A stretch of DNA of 64,000 nucleotides from Datisca glomerata (taxonomy: Eukaryota > Streptophyta > Magnoliopsida > Cucurbitales > Datiscaceae): NCBI GenBank assembly GCA_003255025.1, contig QANY01005532.1:248001-312000 (forward strand), written 5' to 3'. The notes beneath the pieces were generated by a model. The model searched no databases. It was not told the DNA's origin and saw only the letters and a list, made by a program, of their open reading frames with translations. Both the position numbers and the translations under genes were made by a program. This document shows positions 45,775 through 57,924 of the stretch, piece by piece (within the stretch, counting starts at the first letter, position 1; each line of letters opens with the position of its first letter).

Positions 45775-47560
45775 CCCCCTCAAGCTGGATGGTAAGTGTT
45801 TTTCATTCCAAGCTTGCTCAATATGCTCTTGAAAGGTTGGCTAGCTAATCGTTTAGTAAATATATCTACCAATTGGTTATGAGAAGAAATCTAGGATACA
45901 TGTATCAAACCACTGTCAATCTTTTATTTTATGAAATATCTATCAACTTCAACATGTGTTTGTGCGATCATGTTGCACTGGATTATGCTAACTTTTTGTC
46001 ACAATGGAGTTTTATTGGTCCTTCCCAATTAATTCTCGGATCTGTGAGGATAATCTTTAACCATAGGAGCTCGCATATTCTATGTGCTATAGATATGAAT
46101 TCTGCTTCTGCACTAGACCTTGTCTTGCTCCTCCAAGTAACAAGGTTTCCTCCTAAGATGGTGCAGTACCAGAATGTTGATCTTCTATCAACTACAGGCC
46201 CAGCCTAATCAACATCAGTGTAACCTTCTTATTCAATTTTCTCATTCCTTTGGAAGAAAATTCCTTTTCCTAGGGTAGTTTTTGAGTACCTAAGGATTCT
46301 ATAAACTACTTTCATGTGAGACTCTTGTGGGTTATGCATAAATTGACTAACCACACTCGTAGAATAGGCTATATCTGGAGTGGTATGTGATAAGTAGATT
46401 AGCTTCCCCACTAGTCTTTGATACCTTCCTCTTTCTATCATTTTCTCATCCGCCTTTTCACCCAATTTATGATTCTGCTTCATAGGGGTGTCAGCTGGTT
46501 TGCACCCCAACATTCCCGTTTCTTTGAGGAGATCAAGAATGTATTTCAGTTGTGAGAAGAATATCCCTTTCTTTGAGTGAGCTACTTCAATACCTAGGAA
46601 GTATTTCAGTTTTCCTAGTTCCTTTATCTTAAAATCCTTTGCTAGATGCTTCTTCAATTTTCTCATCTCTTCTATGTCATTTTCAGTTACAATGATGCCA
46701 TCAACGTAAACTATCAAAGTTGTCACTCTCCCTTTTAGAGTGTTTTATGAATAAAGTATGTACTCCCTTGGTTTTGATGATATCTTATTTTCCTCATTGC
46801 ATGGGTGAATCTTCCAAATCACGCCCCTGGATACTATTTCAGTCTATATAAAGCTTTTTTCAATCTACAAACATTATTTATATCAAAACTTCCTCCTAAC
46901 TCTCGTGGTAACTCTATGCACACCTCTTCTTCTAGATCATCATGCAGAAAAACATTTTTCATGTCAAGCTGTTGCAAATGCCAGCCTAAATTGGTTGCTA
47001 AAGAGAGCAATACCCAAACAATATTCATTTTTGCTACAAAAGCATATGTCTACTGGTATTCTATCCCATCTGTCTGAGTAAATCCCTTAGACACTAGTCT
47101 GGTTTTATATCTCTCCAATGTTCTATCTACTCTATGTTTCAAAAAGTGAATACCCACTTACACCCCACTAGTTTCTTTCCTCTTGGTAACTCAACAATCT
47201 CCCATGTTTTATTCTTCTCCAAGGCCCTCATTTCCTCACTCATTTACATTCTCTAATCTTTGCTCTTTAGTGCCTCTTGAACAGTGTTGGGAATTTTGAT
47301 GAGGTTTAGTATAGTAATAAAATCTCTAAAGGAGGGTGATAACTTTTCAAGTGAGACAAAGTGTGACAAAGGATGTTGTGTGTAAGATCTAGTACATTTT
47401 CTAATACCTATAGGTAAATCAAGATCATCAAATAAACTAGAATTAGAACAGTTTGAGTTATTCTCACTAACCATGGTGTCATTACTTAAATCAGGGATGG
47501 AATCATGGTCATGTTGAGTAGCTTGGATGGTCTTTGGCCTCATTGAATACACTTGCAATG
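45775..47560 (-). pseudogene. copia RT and RNase H
   Basis: 47558-47253 is the linker before RT (TRSYTQHPLSHFVSLEKLSP). 47028-46834 gives RT boxes WHLQQLDMKNVFLHDDLEEE and LKKALYRLK. 46726-46229 gives LIVYVDGIIVTEND, where the catalytic YVDD has become YVDG, then KELGKLKYFLGIEV, RLVGKLIYLSHTTPDIAYS and the RNase H start. The end (about 45900-45775) has NQLVDIFTKRL-like words. Several frameshifts occur. The loss of the second Asp would inactivate RT even without them. Confidence 0.9.
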
Positions 47561-48700
47561 GCTTTTTCTACTGTATTTCTCATTTTTTCTCCTGGAATGG
47601 TTGGGAAAGGTGTTGAAGATAGAGGTGGCAGATCAGTTTCTAGGTTCAATTGCTTATCTTGACCTATATTCTCCCCCTAAAGATAAGTTTTGGTTGATTT
47701 TCAAAGAAGGTAACATCCATAGATATAAAGGTTTTACTAGAAAAAAGATGGCAACATCTATACCCTTTTGAGTTGAGGAATAGCCTATAAAGGTACATTT
47801 AATTGCTCTATGATCAAATTTTGATATATGTGGGGCATGCACGTGGACAAAAGCTACACACCCAAACACCTTAAGGGGAACACGATTAAATCCTTCAAGA
47901 TGATGAAATGATTCATATTATACTTCTAATGGTGTTTTGAAGTCAAGAACTCTAGAAGGGATTCTATTAATAAGATGAGTGGTTGTTAGTAATGCTTCCC
48001 CCCAAAAATGTTTTGGAACGTTCATTTGGAAGAGTAGTGCTCGGTTACCTTCGTTATATGTCTATTTTTCTTTTAGCTACTACGTTTTGTTGAGAAGTGT
48101 GAGCATACAAAGTTTGGCGAACAATTTCATTTTCTTCTAGATATGAAGAGATTGTTTTGTTAAAATACTCTCCCCCATTATCTGAGCATAGGAAAAATTG
48201 TTTCAACAAATTGAGTTAAAATCATTTTATGAAAAACAACAAAGACATTATACACATCAGATTTTTTTTTAAGGAGGTATATCCAAGTCACCCTTGTGTA
48301 TCATCAATGAAAGATACAAACCATCTAGATTCAAATATGGTATTATTTTTTTAGAGACCCCATAAATGAGTATGTATTAAGTTAAAAGGAAGAGGTAATC
48401 TTTTATTAATCAAAGGAAATGGCACACAATGACGCTTTGCAAACGTACAAGTTTCACATTGAAAATTAAATTTTGTTTTCGCACAATCTAGAAAACATTT
48501 TCTTTAAAACAACAAATGATGGATGACCTAATCTAAAATGGAAAAGTTGAGTATTTTTTACTTGAGACACATTTTCCAAGAGATGAGATAAGGGAAGATG
48601 CTGTATCTTGTCACCTTGTGTTTCAAGATAGTACAGTCCACCTCTTTCTCTAGCAAACCCAATCATCCTCCCTGTAGTCATGTCCTAAAACACATAGTAA
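47561..48700 (-). pseudogene. copia pre-integrase and integrase
   Basis: 48681-48466 reads TGRMIGFARERGGLYYLET and LFHFRLGHPSFVVLKKMF (pre-integrase His-Cys region). 47869-47654 reads FGCVAFVHVHAPHISKFDHR and KCTFIGYSSTQKG (integrase C-terminal part). The core between them is present but broken by stops and shifts. Confidence 0.88.
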
Positions 48701-49860
48701 GTAGAAGAAAAAAAAAGCAAGACAATTTAATTATTTAGTAATATGATGAATTGATAACAAATTACTGTCAGATTAGGTATATGGAAGACAAATTGTAGGT
48801 TTAAGGATGGGGTGAGGTTTACTTTTCCTCGGCCTTTAAAGGTTGTCAAGGTTCCATCAACAACTTTAATATGAGGACTTTCTACATTTGCGCTATATTT
48901 ATAACAAAAACTTTTTGTTATGTGTCATGTGATCAGTGGCTCTTGAGTCAATGACCCAAGAGTCATCACTATTTTTCGAGGCATTAAGAGCACGAGATTG
49001 CTTACCATCATGAGCTATGGAGCATGAGGGACCTGATTTTTCAGCTTGTGTAAGAGATCTCTGAGCTTGTCAAGTTGTTCTTTGGTCAGTACACCAAACT
49101 TTTGATTTTGGGTTGCTAGAGGAGAGAAGGTTGCTGGATTTTCTTTGGATTCCTCTAAGTTAACATGGTGAGCTTGATTGGTCATTTAGGTGGGTCTATA
49201 GCTCCTCCCCTATTATCCTTGACTCCTCTGTGTGGGTTTTCCATGAATTTTCCAATAGATTTTCCTTTTATGGCATGGTTTATTGTAGTGATTGCACTAA
49301 AGACCTTCTCTTCCCTATATTTTTGTTCCTCAAATCTGCCTACAGGTTCAAGTCTGCTAGCATGGTTATTCATGGAAACAACTGTCCTGGATTGGCTTTG
49401 ATGGTAAATGATCCTTTCTAAAAAATTCTATCCATTTCAAGGAATTTTTGTAAGATAACAGCATCATCAGTATATTTCATTTTAACATTTTGGAAATGAT
49501 CCAACTCTAACCACAAGCTTTTCATTGTATTATAAAACTTTGTGACATTTAAAGTACCTTGATTTGTTTCTTGTTTTGCTTCATCAATTTTGCATTTAAT
49601 CTCATAAATATTTGCAATCATACCTACTTTGGAATATGTTTGGGAGATGGCTTCTCAAATCTCTTAGTAGTGGAAAGAAACATAGAAGTCTTACTCACCT
49701 CAGGTTGCATTGAGTTCCATAGCCATGACATTATCATAGAGTCTTCGATATCCCAAACTTTAAAGTTTGGATCCTCTCTCTTAGGTTCTGGCCCTGTCAA
49801 ATGCGTTCTCTTCCCGTTGCCTTTGATGTAGGTCCTCACTGATTGAGACCATTCTAGAAA
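48701..49860 (-). pseudogene. copia gag and protease
   Basis: 49839-49624 gives gag RTYIKGNGKRTHLTGPEPK and DSMIMSWLWNSMQPEVS. After a shift, 49621-49418 gives NIYEIKCKIDEAKQE and LWLELDHFQNVKMKYTDDAV. The protease site at 48918-48967 reads SWVIDSRATDHMT; the usual DSGA is DSRA, a Gly to Arg change beside the catalytic Asp. No zinc knuckle could be read with certainty. Confidence 0.85.
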
Positions 49861-50146
49861 GTACGACCACTAAGCCTGAATGGGATCTGAAGGTTCAATC
49901 CTTCATTTGAAATAAAGTTGGTTACTTGCGTAGGAGTGGATTGAAATTAGGTTTTTATTAATTTTGACATTTTTAGGGTTGAATATTTATAAATTTCTAG
50001 AGGGCAGGTTCCTAGTTACATTTTCAACAATTAAGGCTGACTAGTGAAATATTGATATTAGGGTGTTCGGCAATAGAGGCCGATTAGGGTTTTTTGCAAT
50101 TAGGGTTCTCTCTCTTTTCTTTCTCAGCAGCTAGGTCTAGAGACCT

Positions 50147-50398
50147 TGAAAAGAAATGTTCTCCCTTTCTTAGTATTAACAATAGAGGAATACTCTAGAT
50201 TTACATATCTAGTTACAAAGAAATAAGGAAAAGATTCTAAAATAGAATCGTCTAATTAATTCTAAATACTATTCTATATTAATCCTAAAATTTGTACACA
50301 TAAGAAAGGAAAGAATAAGCAATTGTGAAAGGAAATAAATAAGGAATATCTTCCCATCCACAGAGCCAAATTTCTTCAGATCTCCGTAATCTTCAACA
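50147..50398 (-). repeat. 5' LTR of minus-strand copia
   Basis: 252 bp, matching 45517-45772 along its whole length. Its outer end at 50398 abuts PPR-like coding sequence. The leader (49860-50146) has a few ATTAGGGTT words and no ORF. Confidence 0.92.
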
Positions 50399-50528
50399 TC
50401 TTTCACTCCTTCAGACTTCATCAAATATCTAACCATGTTTGCCTCATCTAATCTCCCTGCTTCTGCATACATGCTTGAAAGGAAGTTTATTATATCCACA
50501 ATGATGCGGAGTTAGCTCAAATAAATGT
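50399..50528 (-). pseudogene. PPR (pentatricopeptide repeat) protein relic, main piece
   Basis: The minus strand reads INFLSSMYAEAGRLDEANMV, RYLMKSEGVK. This is the classic end of a PLS-class PPR protein (NIYA.AGRW.EA..VR..MK..GVKK). It is cut on one side by the copia (50398) and on the other by the Athila-like element (50529). PPR proteins bind organellar RNA; this copy is clearly broken. Confidence 0.78.
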
Positions 50529-51535
50529 TGATAACTCTAAGATTTTAGAGTTATCTTAGCATTTCAATTCCTTAATTATGGCTTATCTTAGGGGGATTTA
50601 GTATTTTATTGCTTAAATCTTAGTTAATTATATCTTATTTAGTTATATGCGGCTTGGTTCAAAATCTAAGCTTCGGAGAGCCTTCTCCCATGCGATGAGA
50701 TGAATTTTGTCTCTCCCTCTAACACCAGACCATGGACATCAATTTTGAATTAAATTAGATTTTAGACTTCTATGTTTCTTTCCACTACTAAAGAGATTTG
50801 AGAAGCCGTCTCCCAAACATATTCCAAAGTGGGTATAATTGCACAAATTTATGATATTAAATGCAAAATTGATGAAGCAAAACAAGAAACAAAGCAAGCT
50901 ACTTTAAATGTCACAAAGTTTTATAATACAATGAAAAGCTTGTGGTTAGAGTTGGATCATTACCAAAATGTTAAATGAAATATACTGATGATGTTGTTAT
51001 CTTACATGAACATTGAATCATGTAGATCTAGTACTTTGTGAGTACTGTATACATATGTGCTCACCTTATGAATCCTTTGGCTAGAACTTAAAGAATCAAA
51101 ATCTAATCTTAAATTAAGCTTACACATAAGTTAATTAAGGTGGAATTGGTAATTGCAAGGATGACAATCAATTGTACCTTTGACCTAAGGTTAATTCTAC
51201 TGGGATGCCATACCAACGAAACATAGTCAATTCAGGAAAAGTAATTGATAGGGGATTTGACCATACTAGCCCTCATTACTACTGAACATATCATTAATAT
51301 CAAGTTAGCTTCATATTTTACAAGTGTCATTTTACATTACTTTTACTAGTTTATTAATGTCAATTTAATCTTGCCCCGATTGAACTAAACCACTGTTACC
51401 GCCCTACTTTCACGTTACATCTATTTTGGTCCATAATATTGTATATTCACACTAGTTTCTGTGGAGATCGACACTCACTTACTACTTCTTTACTTGTTAA
51501 CGATACGTGCACTTGCGTATACACATCACACAATA
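50529..51535 (+). repeat. 5' LTR of Athila-like element, internally replaced
   Basis: It begins TGATAACTCTAAG like the 3' LTR and matches it for about 120 bp, then again from about 51006 to its end (ATGAACATTGAATCATGTAGATC). In between, about 350 bp has no counterpart in the 3' LTR, whose middle 800 or so bases are missing here. The foreign block contains copia gag. Confidence 0.9.
50764..51005 (+). pseudogene. copia gag piece inside the Athila 5' LTR
   Basis: In plus orientation it reads CKIDEAKQETKQATLNVTKF, YNTMKSLWLELDHYQNVK. It is nearly the same DNA as the gag of the neighbouring minus-strand copia (49453-49700) in inverted orientation, including the GATGAAGCAAAACAAGAAAC stretch. It replaces LTR sequence, without LTR ends or target duplication of its own. 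Confidence 0.88.
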
Positions 51536-51560
51536 AGTTTTTAGCGCCGTTGTCAGGGAT
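51536..51560 (+). promoter_or_regulatory. Athila/Tat-type primer-binding site
   Basis: TTTTTAGCGCCGTTGTCAGGG lies just after the 5' LTR. Plant Athila/Tat elements usually have TGGCGCCGTTGCCGGGG-type sites here (tRNA-Asp-like). Two changes are visible. Confidence 0.82.
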
Positions 51561-51765
51561 TATAGATAGCATATCTTTATTTAGATCAATCTGAATTTAG
51601 TTTGTAAGCTTCATTACTGAGTTTGTTGTTACTACTTTGTTACAGGAAACTGCGATTTATTATATGTGCAAACCATAAATACTTGACTTCATCTTTGATC
51701 CAGAGATAGATAGAACCGTGAGATAGTTAAGAAGAGACCAAAGATGACTAGCTGTTGCAAGAGAG

Positions 51766-53440
51766 ATGGCTACACCTAATGAAGATTTTGTGTTGAATGA
51801 TAATATGAATCACAATGGGAATCTAGCTAACAATGGAAACAACAACATAGTCATGGCTGATGACAAAGACAAAGCAATTAGAGACTATGCATTCTTCAAT
51901 CGCAATCAATGAATCCCGGAATAGTAAGGCCAGAGATTCAAGCTCCACAGTTTGAATTGAAGCATGTGATGTTCCAAATGTAATAAAATGTTGGGCAATT
52001 CAATGGACTGACCACGAAGACCCTCACCTACATTTGAGACTTTTCATGGAGGTTAATGATGCTTTCAAAATACTTTGAGCTTCTAAAGATACATTAAGGA
52101 TGATACTGTTTCCTTATTCTTTAAGGGATAGAGAAAGAGCATGGCTCAATTCACTACCTCCAGATTCTATCAACAGTTGGAATGATCTTACCGAGAAATT
52201 TTTGATGAAATATTTCCCTCCCATGAAGAATGCCAAGCTGAGAAATGAGATTACCTCCTTCCATCAAGTGAAGGATGAATCCCTATATGTAGCATGAGAG
52301 AGATTCAAGGAATTGTTAAGGAAGTGTCCACATCATGGGTATTCCCCATTGCATACAGATGGAGACCTTTTACAATGGATTGAACCCTTCCACTAGATTC
52401 ATGGTAGATGCCTCAACAAGTGGAGCCATATTGTCTAAGTCATATAACAAGGCTTATGAAATTCTAGAAAAAATTGCAAACAATAACTATCAGTGGCCGA
52501 CTGCTAGAGCAGCAACTACTACAACAAGTAAAAAGGTTGCATGAATTCATGAGTTAGATGTAATGACAACACTAAAAGCTCGAGTCTCTTCCTTGACAAA
52601 CATGATCAAGACTCTAAGCATGTCGAGTTTAAAATCAAAACCAAAGCATGCATCAATCAATAAATTAAGTGGCAGAAGTCTTACATGTTTACTATGGTGA
52701 AGAAAATTTATTTGAGAGTTAACCTAGAAATCCTACATCTGTGAACTATGTAGGTAATTTCAATAGAAATAGCAATAACAACCCATACTCCAATAGATAC
52801 AATCCTGGTTAGAGACAACATCCAAATTTCACTTAGAACAATCAAAGTGGAGGTCCCTGAAATACACAGAACAGGCCAACATATCCTCCTAGTTTTGCCC
52901 AGCAAGCACAAGGGCAAATGTAAGCAACATATGAGTAATCTAGTACTTTAGAACATCTCCTGAAAGAATAAATTTTGAAGAATGAATTAGTAATCCAAAA
53001 CCAATCCGTAATGATCCAAAGTCGGGCAATATCTCTAGGAAATTTAGAGAATTGGGTTAGATAGTTAGCCAATACATTGAATCTAAGACGTCAAGGAGTC
53101 TTACCAAGCAATAGCGAAAATCCTAGAAGAGAAAGGAAAGAACACTTCAAAGCAATACATTTGAGGAGTGGAAAAATGGCAGCTCCATTTGCTGATGGAA
53201 AAGATGATTATAATGAAGACATAACTAATGAAGCAAGTTAGAGTATAGATATAGTAGAACCTTTTGTTGTAGCACCATCTGTTGTAGCATCGAAAGCTAC
53301 AGAACAAAGAATATAAAATGTGGAAAGTCCTTTGCCACCGTTCCCTCAAAGGCCGTAAAAGAAAAAGTTAGATGGTCAGCTTGCTAAATTCCTTGACATA
53401 TTAAAGCAGCTGTAAATAAATATACATTTGGTAAAGGCTT
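51766..53440 (+). pseudogene. Athila-like gag
   Basis: The ATG at 51766 starts ATPNEDFVLND. The conserved gag block is 52100-52297 (LFPYSLRDRERAWLNSLPPD, WNDLTEKFLMKYFPP, KLRNEITSFHQ). 52335-52544 continues with METFYNGLNPSTR and SYNKAYEILEKIANNNYQWP. The Asn-rich linker (about 52730-52920) and a further region before protease are open only in pieces. Stops and shifts are frequent. The sequence order matches Athila gag. Confidence 0.88.
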
Positions 53441-53448
53441 TAGAGTAG

Positions 53449-54180
53449 ATGTCAAACTATGTCAAGTTCATGAAGGATACTTTGACAAAGAGGACAAGGC
53501 TTGGAGAATTCGAAACTGTAGCCTTAACCCAAGAGTGCAACATCATTTCGCAAAACAAGAATCCCCTAAAGTTGAAGAATCCAGGGAGTTTCACCATTCC
53601 CTGTGCAATTGGAAAAACTATTTATGGAAGACCTCTTTGTGACTTAGGAGTTGGTATTAACCTCATGTCATTCTTTATATTCAGAAAGTTGGGAATAGGA
53701 GAAGCAAGGCCAACCACAAATCAGTCTATAATTAGCTTATAGGTCTTATGTATAACTAGAGGGTAAGATAGAAGATGTTTTGGTGTAAGTTGACAAATTC
53801 ATATATCTGCTGATTTCATCATTCTAGACTATGAGGCAGATAGACCCTTTCTAGATATTGGGAAGACCCTTTTCTAGCTATAAGAAGGATGATAATTGAT
53901 GTGAAAAAAGGAGAGCTCACAATGAGGGTCAATGAACAAGAAATAACTTTCATTGTCTTAGCCATGAAGTGCCCAACTGAGAAGATAAAAGAATGTGCAG
54001 CTATATTTGTGATGGATTCCATAGTGTTAAAGAAGTTGAGTTGTAGCAATACAACCCATCCAGAATCAACTTTCAAAATTATGGATGAAGACTATAGTGA
54101 TGAGGAGGAAGCTGAAATTACATGGATGGATGCAAGGCATGACAGTTTCATATGCGGTAAGAAAATTGGGTCCTTGTAGC
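53449..54180 (+). pseudogene. Athila-like protease region
   Basis: The ORF 53449-53742 reads NYVKFMKDTLTKR, RLGEFETVALTQEC, PGSFTIPCAIG and CDLGVGINLMSFFIFRKLGI. The usual catalytic DLGASINLM is here DLGVGINLM: the Asp is kept, the Ala and Ser after it are changed. The next ORF (53889-54179) has VKKGELTMRVNEQEI and an acidic end. Confidence 0.85.
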
Positions 54181-54309
54181 TATCTGAGGGAACATTTAAA
54201 CCCCCACTACCTTCTGTTGAATCTCCTTTTTTCTTTTTAAATTGAAACCCATTCCTACCCATTTAAAGTATGCCTATTTGGGTGAAAACAGTACACTACC
54301 TATCATCAT

Positions 54310-55840
54310 TTCTACCTCCCTAAACCATGAAATGAGCAATTATTGCTAGACGTTTTAGAGAGGTACAAAAGAGTAATTGGTTGATAGATGGATGACATCA
54401 AAGGTATAAGCCTTTCTATCTGTATGCATAAGATATAGCTGGAAGAGGGAACAACAACTCCATTTAATAGCAAATGAGGCTGAATCCAATAGTGAAGGAG
54501 GTTGTCCATAAGGAGATCAACAAATGATTTAATACAGGTATAATTTACCCCATTTTTATAGTGCATGGGCTAGTCCTGTTTAGTGTGTGCCTAAGAAAGG
54601 TGGAGCTACTATTATATAGCAAACGAAAGAAATGAATTGATTTCCACAAGGACAATAACTGGATGGAGAGTGTATGGATTACATAAAGAAGAATAAAGCT
54701 ACAAAAAGATTATTTTTCCCTACCTTTCATTGACCAAGTGCTTGATAGAGTCGATGGTAAGGAGTACTATTATTTCGTGGATGGCTATCGAGCTACAATC
54801 AAATTGCTATTGTTCTGGAGGATCAAGAGAAGACTACCTACACATGCTTTTATTTCCTTTAGAAGAATGCATTTTAGGCTCTGCAATGCTCCTGCAATAT
54901 TAAAGGCTATCTTCGCAGATATAGTGGAACAAACTTTAAAGGTATTTATGGATGATTCATCTCTCTTTGGTGAATCATACTTAAAATGCATGTCTAATCT
55001 TGAAAAATTACTTGAAAGATGTGAATAGACCAATTTAGTTTTAAACTGGAAAAAATATCATTTCATGGTCCAAGAAGGATTAGTCTTAGGTCATAGAGTC
55101 TCATTAAAATAAGTATAAGTGAATAAGGGTATAATATAATTCATTGAAAAGCTCCCTGCCCATAGCTCAGTAAAGGGAATTATGAGTTTTTTAGGTCATG
55201 CAGATTCTATGTAAGGTTCATTAAAGATTTTTTAAAAATTTCAAAACCTTTGTGCATGCTCTTAGAAAATAATAGGACTTTTGTTTTTTTTCTTATGAAT
55301 CTATGAATGCTTTTCTTTAGCTGAAAAAGACATTAGTCAAAATACCTGATTCAATGCTACAATTTGAGCTTATGTATGATGCCAGTGATTATGCTATGGG
55401 AGAAGTGCTAGGGGAAAGAAAAGTTAGTATCTTCCACTCTATTTACTATTCAAGTAGAACTATGTCTGAGGTACAATTGAATTACCACTACTACTCAGAA
55501 GGAGCTCTTAGCTGTTGTTTTTACATTTGATAAATTTAGAGCATATTTAATTAGTACAAAAGTAATTGTTTTCATTGACCACTCTGCTATTAAATACTTG
55601 ATCTAAAAAAAAGATGCCAAGCCTCGACTTATTAGGTGGATCTTGTTGTTACAAGAGTTCGACCTAGAGATCAAAGATAGGAAGAGAATTAAGAACCAGG
55701 TAGCATATCACTTGTCTAGACTAGAAACATTAGATAAAGGTATAGCGGAATCAGCTATAGCAGAAACCTTCCCAGATGAGCAGTTATTGGAAATTTCAAC
55801 ACCAAAGGATCCTTGGTATGCGGACATAACCAACTAATTA
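54310..55840 (+). pseudogene. Athila-like RT and RNase H
   Basis: The ORF 54738-55028 holds RT from LDRVDGKEYYYFVDGY through FRRMHFRLCNAPA to the catalytic KVFMDDSSLFGES. Before it, RT pieces are broken by stops (54310-54737). The RNase H end is clearest at 55643-55837: [14 protein letters not shown], then [10 protein letters not shown], in place of the usual ADHLSRLE. FMDD is intact, but the gene is not open. Confidence 0.88.
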
Positions 55841-55859
55841 GCAAGTACAGTTCTACCCC

Positions 55860-56959
55860 TAGAGCTGAATTTGTAAGAATTGAAGAGGTTTGGCCAGCAG
55901 ATAAAAGCTTATTATTGGGATGATCCGTATCTTTACAAGCATGGCCCTGATAAGATGTTCAAGAGTTGTCTCCCAGAGGAAGAGGTCTAAAGTATATTGC
56001 AGCAGTGCCACTCCTCACCTTATAGAGGGCATTTTGGAGGGCTGAGAACAGCTGCTAAGGTCGTTCAATCAGGATACTTTTGGCCTTCACTTTTTAAAGA
56101 TGCTCATGAGGTGGCTAAAAACTATGATAGGTGCCAAAGAATAGGAAACATATCTCAAAGACATGAGATGCCTCTTTACAACATCCTAGAAGTTGAGATT
56201 TTGATGTTTTGGGTATAGACTTCATAGGACATTTTCCCCATCATTTGGAAATTTATATATACTTGTGGCAGTGGACTATGTTTCAAAGTGGGTTGAACTG
56301 TAGCCCTATCAACTAATGATGCCAAGGTAGTGGTCAAGTTCATTCAGAAGAATATTGTTACTCGGCTTGGGACTCCTCGAGCAATTATCAGTGATAAGGG
56401 CACTCACTTTTGTAATAAGCTTTTTCAAGGACTTCTAGCCAAGTACAGGGTGAAGCATAAGATTGCTACAGCATATCACCCATAGGCCAGTGGGTAGGTT
56501 GAATTATCAAACATGAGATCAAGAGAATTTAAAAAAAAGTGGTTAATCCAAGCAGAAGAGATTGGTCCATAAGATTAAATGATGCATTGTGGGCATACAG
56601 AACAACCTATAAGACCCCTTTGGGAATGTGTCCATATAGGGTTGTGTTCAGCAAAGCATGTCATCTGCCCTAGAGCCTTTTAGGCAGTCAAAAAGCTCAA
56701 TATGGATTTATAAGCGGTAGGAGAAAAAAAGGTTTTGCAGTTAAATGAGTTGGATGAATTAAGGTTGTTCTCATATGAAAGTGCAAGGTTATACAAGGAA
56801 AAGACTAAGAAACGACATGGCAAGAAGATTTTAGGCCAAAGAACTCAAACTAGGGAGTCAAGTGTTGCTGATTCAAGGTTGAGATTATTTTCTGGCAAGT
56901 TGAGGTCAAGATGGTCTGGACCCTTTAAATCAATCAAGGTTACATTATTAGGGCAATGA
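55860..56959 (+). pseudogene. Athila-like integrase
   Basis: 55997-56218 has the zinc-binding part (SSPYRGHFGGLRTAAKVVQS, then YDRCQRIGN) and the start of the core. 56320-56520 shows VTRLGTPRAIISDKGTHFCN with the second catalytic Asp and, after stops, [13 protein letters not shown] near the catalytic Glu. 56735-56959 has LDELRLFSYESARLYKEKTK and LFSGKLRSRWSGPF, the C-terminal motif. Two stops sit in the core. Confidence 0.88.
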
Positions 56960-57690
56960 GGTTGATCGAGTTAAACATTATTTATCCATGATAAGTATAA
57001 ATCAAGCGCTATTGGGGAGGAACTCTTGGGATTAATTCATTTTATTTTTAGTTAATTATACATTATCATAGTTTGTTTTCATGATTAGGCTAGAATATTG
57101 AATACTAGGTTAGGATATTTTACTTTGGGAAGAAAGATTTGCTCTTGAAATTGTTATCATCATCATAAAGGTAGAATACTCTCTTTAAAGTAGTATATTT
57201 GCTAAATATTTCATTTACTCACAATATCTTACTTTTAAAAGGCATTGTACGAATTGGTCATAGAAGGAAATCTTAAGCGAGGCCAACCGTAAAGACAATA
57301 GGTAAAAGGATAAAAGCTTATTGATCTGTTGGTTGTTGCAACACATGGAAAAAGAAGGTATAGCATGGAATATGCCAGCTCAGCCAAATATTCTCTCTAA
57401 TATCTGCACCTAAAATTAACCAAACGCGTCAATTTCATGAAATTTTGAATTTCCCCTATACATATCTACAATTGAAAACATCTTTTGATTTTATTTTTAC
57501 ACGATCAAAGGTTGGGGGAAGCGACACGTGGAAGCTCAGGGAGGATGCCTTTGCCTTTATATTTGAAGAGTCCCTTACCTTTTTCCCTACATAACCAATT
57601 TGATTTTTAACCCTTTCCTTCGTCCTTAAGCACTTAAGCGAGCCCCCGTTCTTCTCGAACCCTAAATCTTCTTCTTTTGAACTTTCTACT
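56960..57690 (+). other. non-coding region between integrase and third ORF
   Basis: AT-rich sequence without a recognisable ORF. Near 57560 the sequence TTTATATTTGAAGAGTCC could be a TATA region for a subgenomic RNA of the third ORF; this is only a suggestion. Confidence 0.4.
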
Positions 57691-57696
57691 TCAAAA

Positions 57697-57924
57697 ATGA
57701 GTAAGTCTAATGCCAAAGGCCAGCCAAAGCATTTTGTTGCCGCTGGCAAATTTATCAGCAAGGAAGCAGAGAAGAAATATGAAGAGGAAATCAGGACAAA
57801 GAAGTTTCACGAAGAAAAAGCCTTCATGATAGAGCTTATACCTTCATTGGGTCTCCCCAAAGACATCACGTACATCATCAAAAGAAGGGGATGGGAGAGG
57901 CTCTACTCTCACTATGATACATAA
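57697..57924 (+). pseudogene. Athila third ORF (env-like region), N-terminal piece
   Basis: A 75-codon ORF after the integrase of the Athila-like element reads KFISKEAEKKYEEEIRTKKF, HEEKAFMIELIPSLGL and ends RGWERLYSHYD. The KF(I)S.EA...YE pattern and its position fit the third ORF often found after pol in Athila and Tat elements. No signal peptide or membrane segment is visible, so an envelope role is not shown. Confidence 0.5.

Larger units (their letters stand above)
45517..50398 (-). mobile_element. LTR-bounded Ty1/copia retrotransposon, minus strand
   Basis: Short LTRs of about 255 bp lie at 45517-45772 and 50147-50398, both starting TGAA and ending ACA. The flanking pentamers are similar (TTTTT left, TCTTT right). 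Between them the minus strand reads gag, protease, pre-integrase, integrase, RT and RNase H in copia order. About 4.9 kb is a normal size. The two LTRs are alike but not identical, so it is moderately old. No clear tRNA-Met PBS sits beside the 5' LTR (right side). Confidence 0.92.

Noticed and set aside
50269..50499. Whole 76-codon minus ORF as PPR sequence
   Set aside because: Only 50399-50499 is PPR-like; the remainder (50269-50398) lies in the copia LTR.
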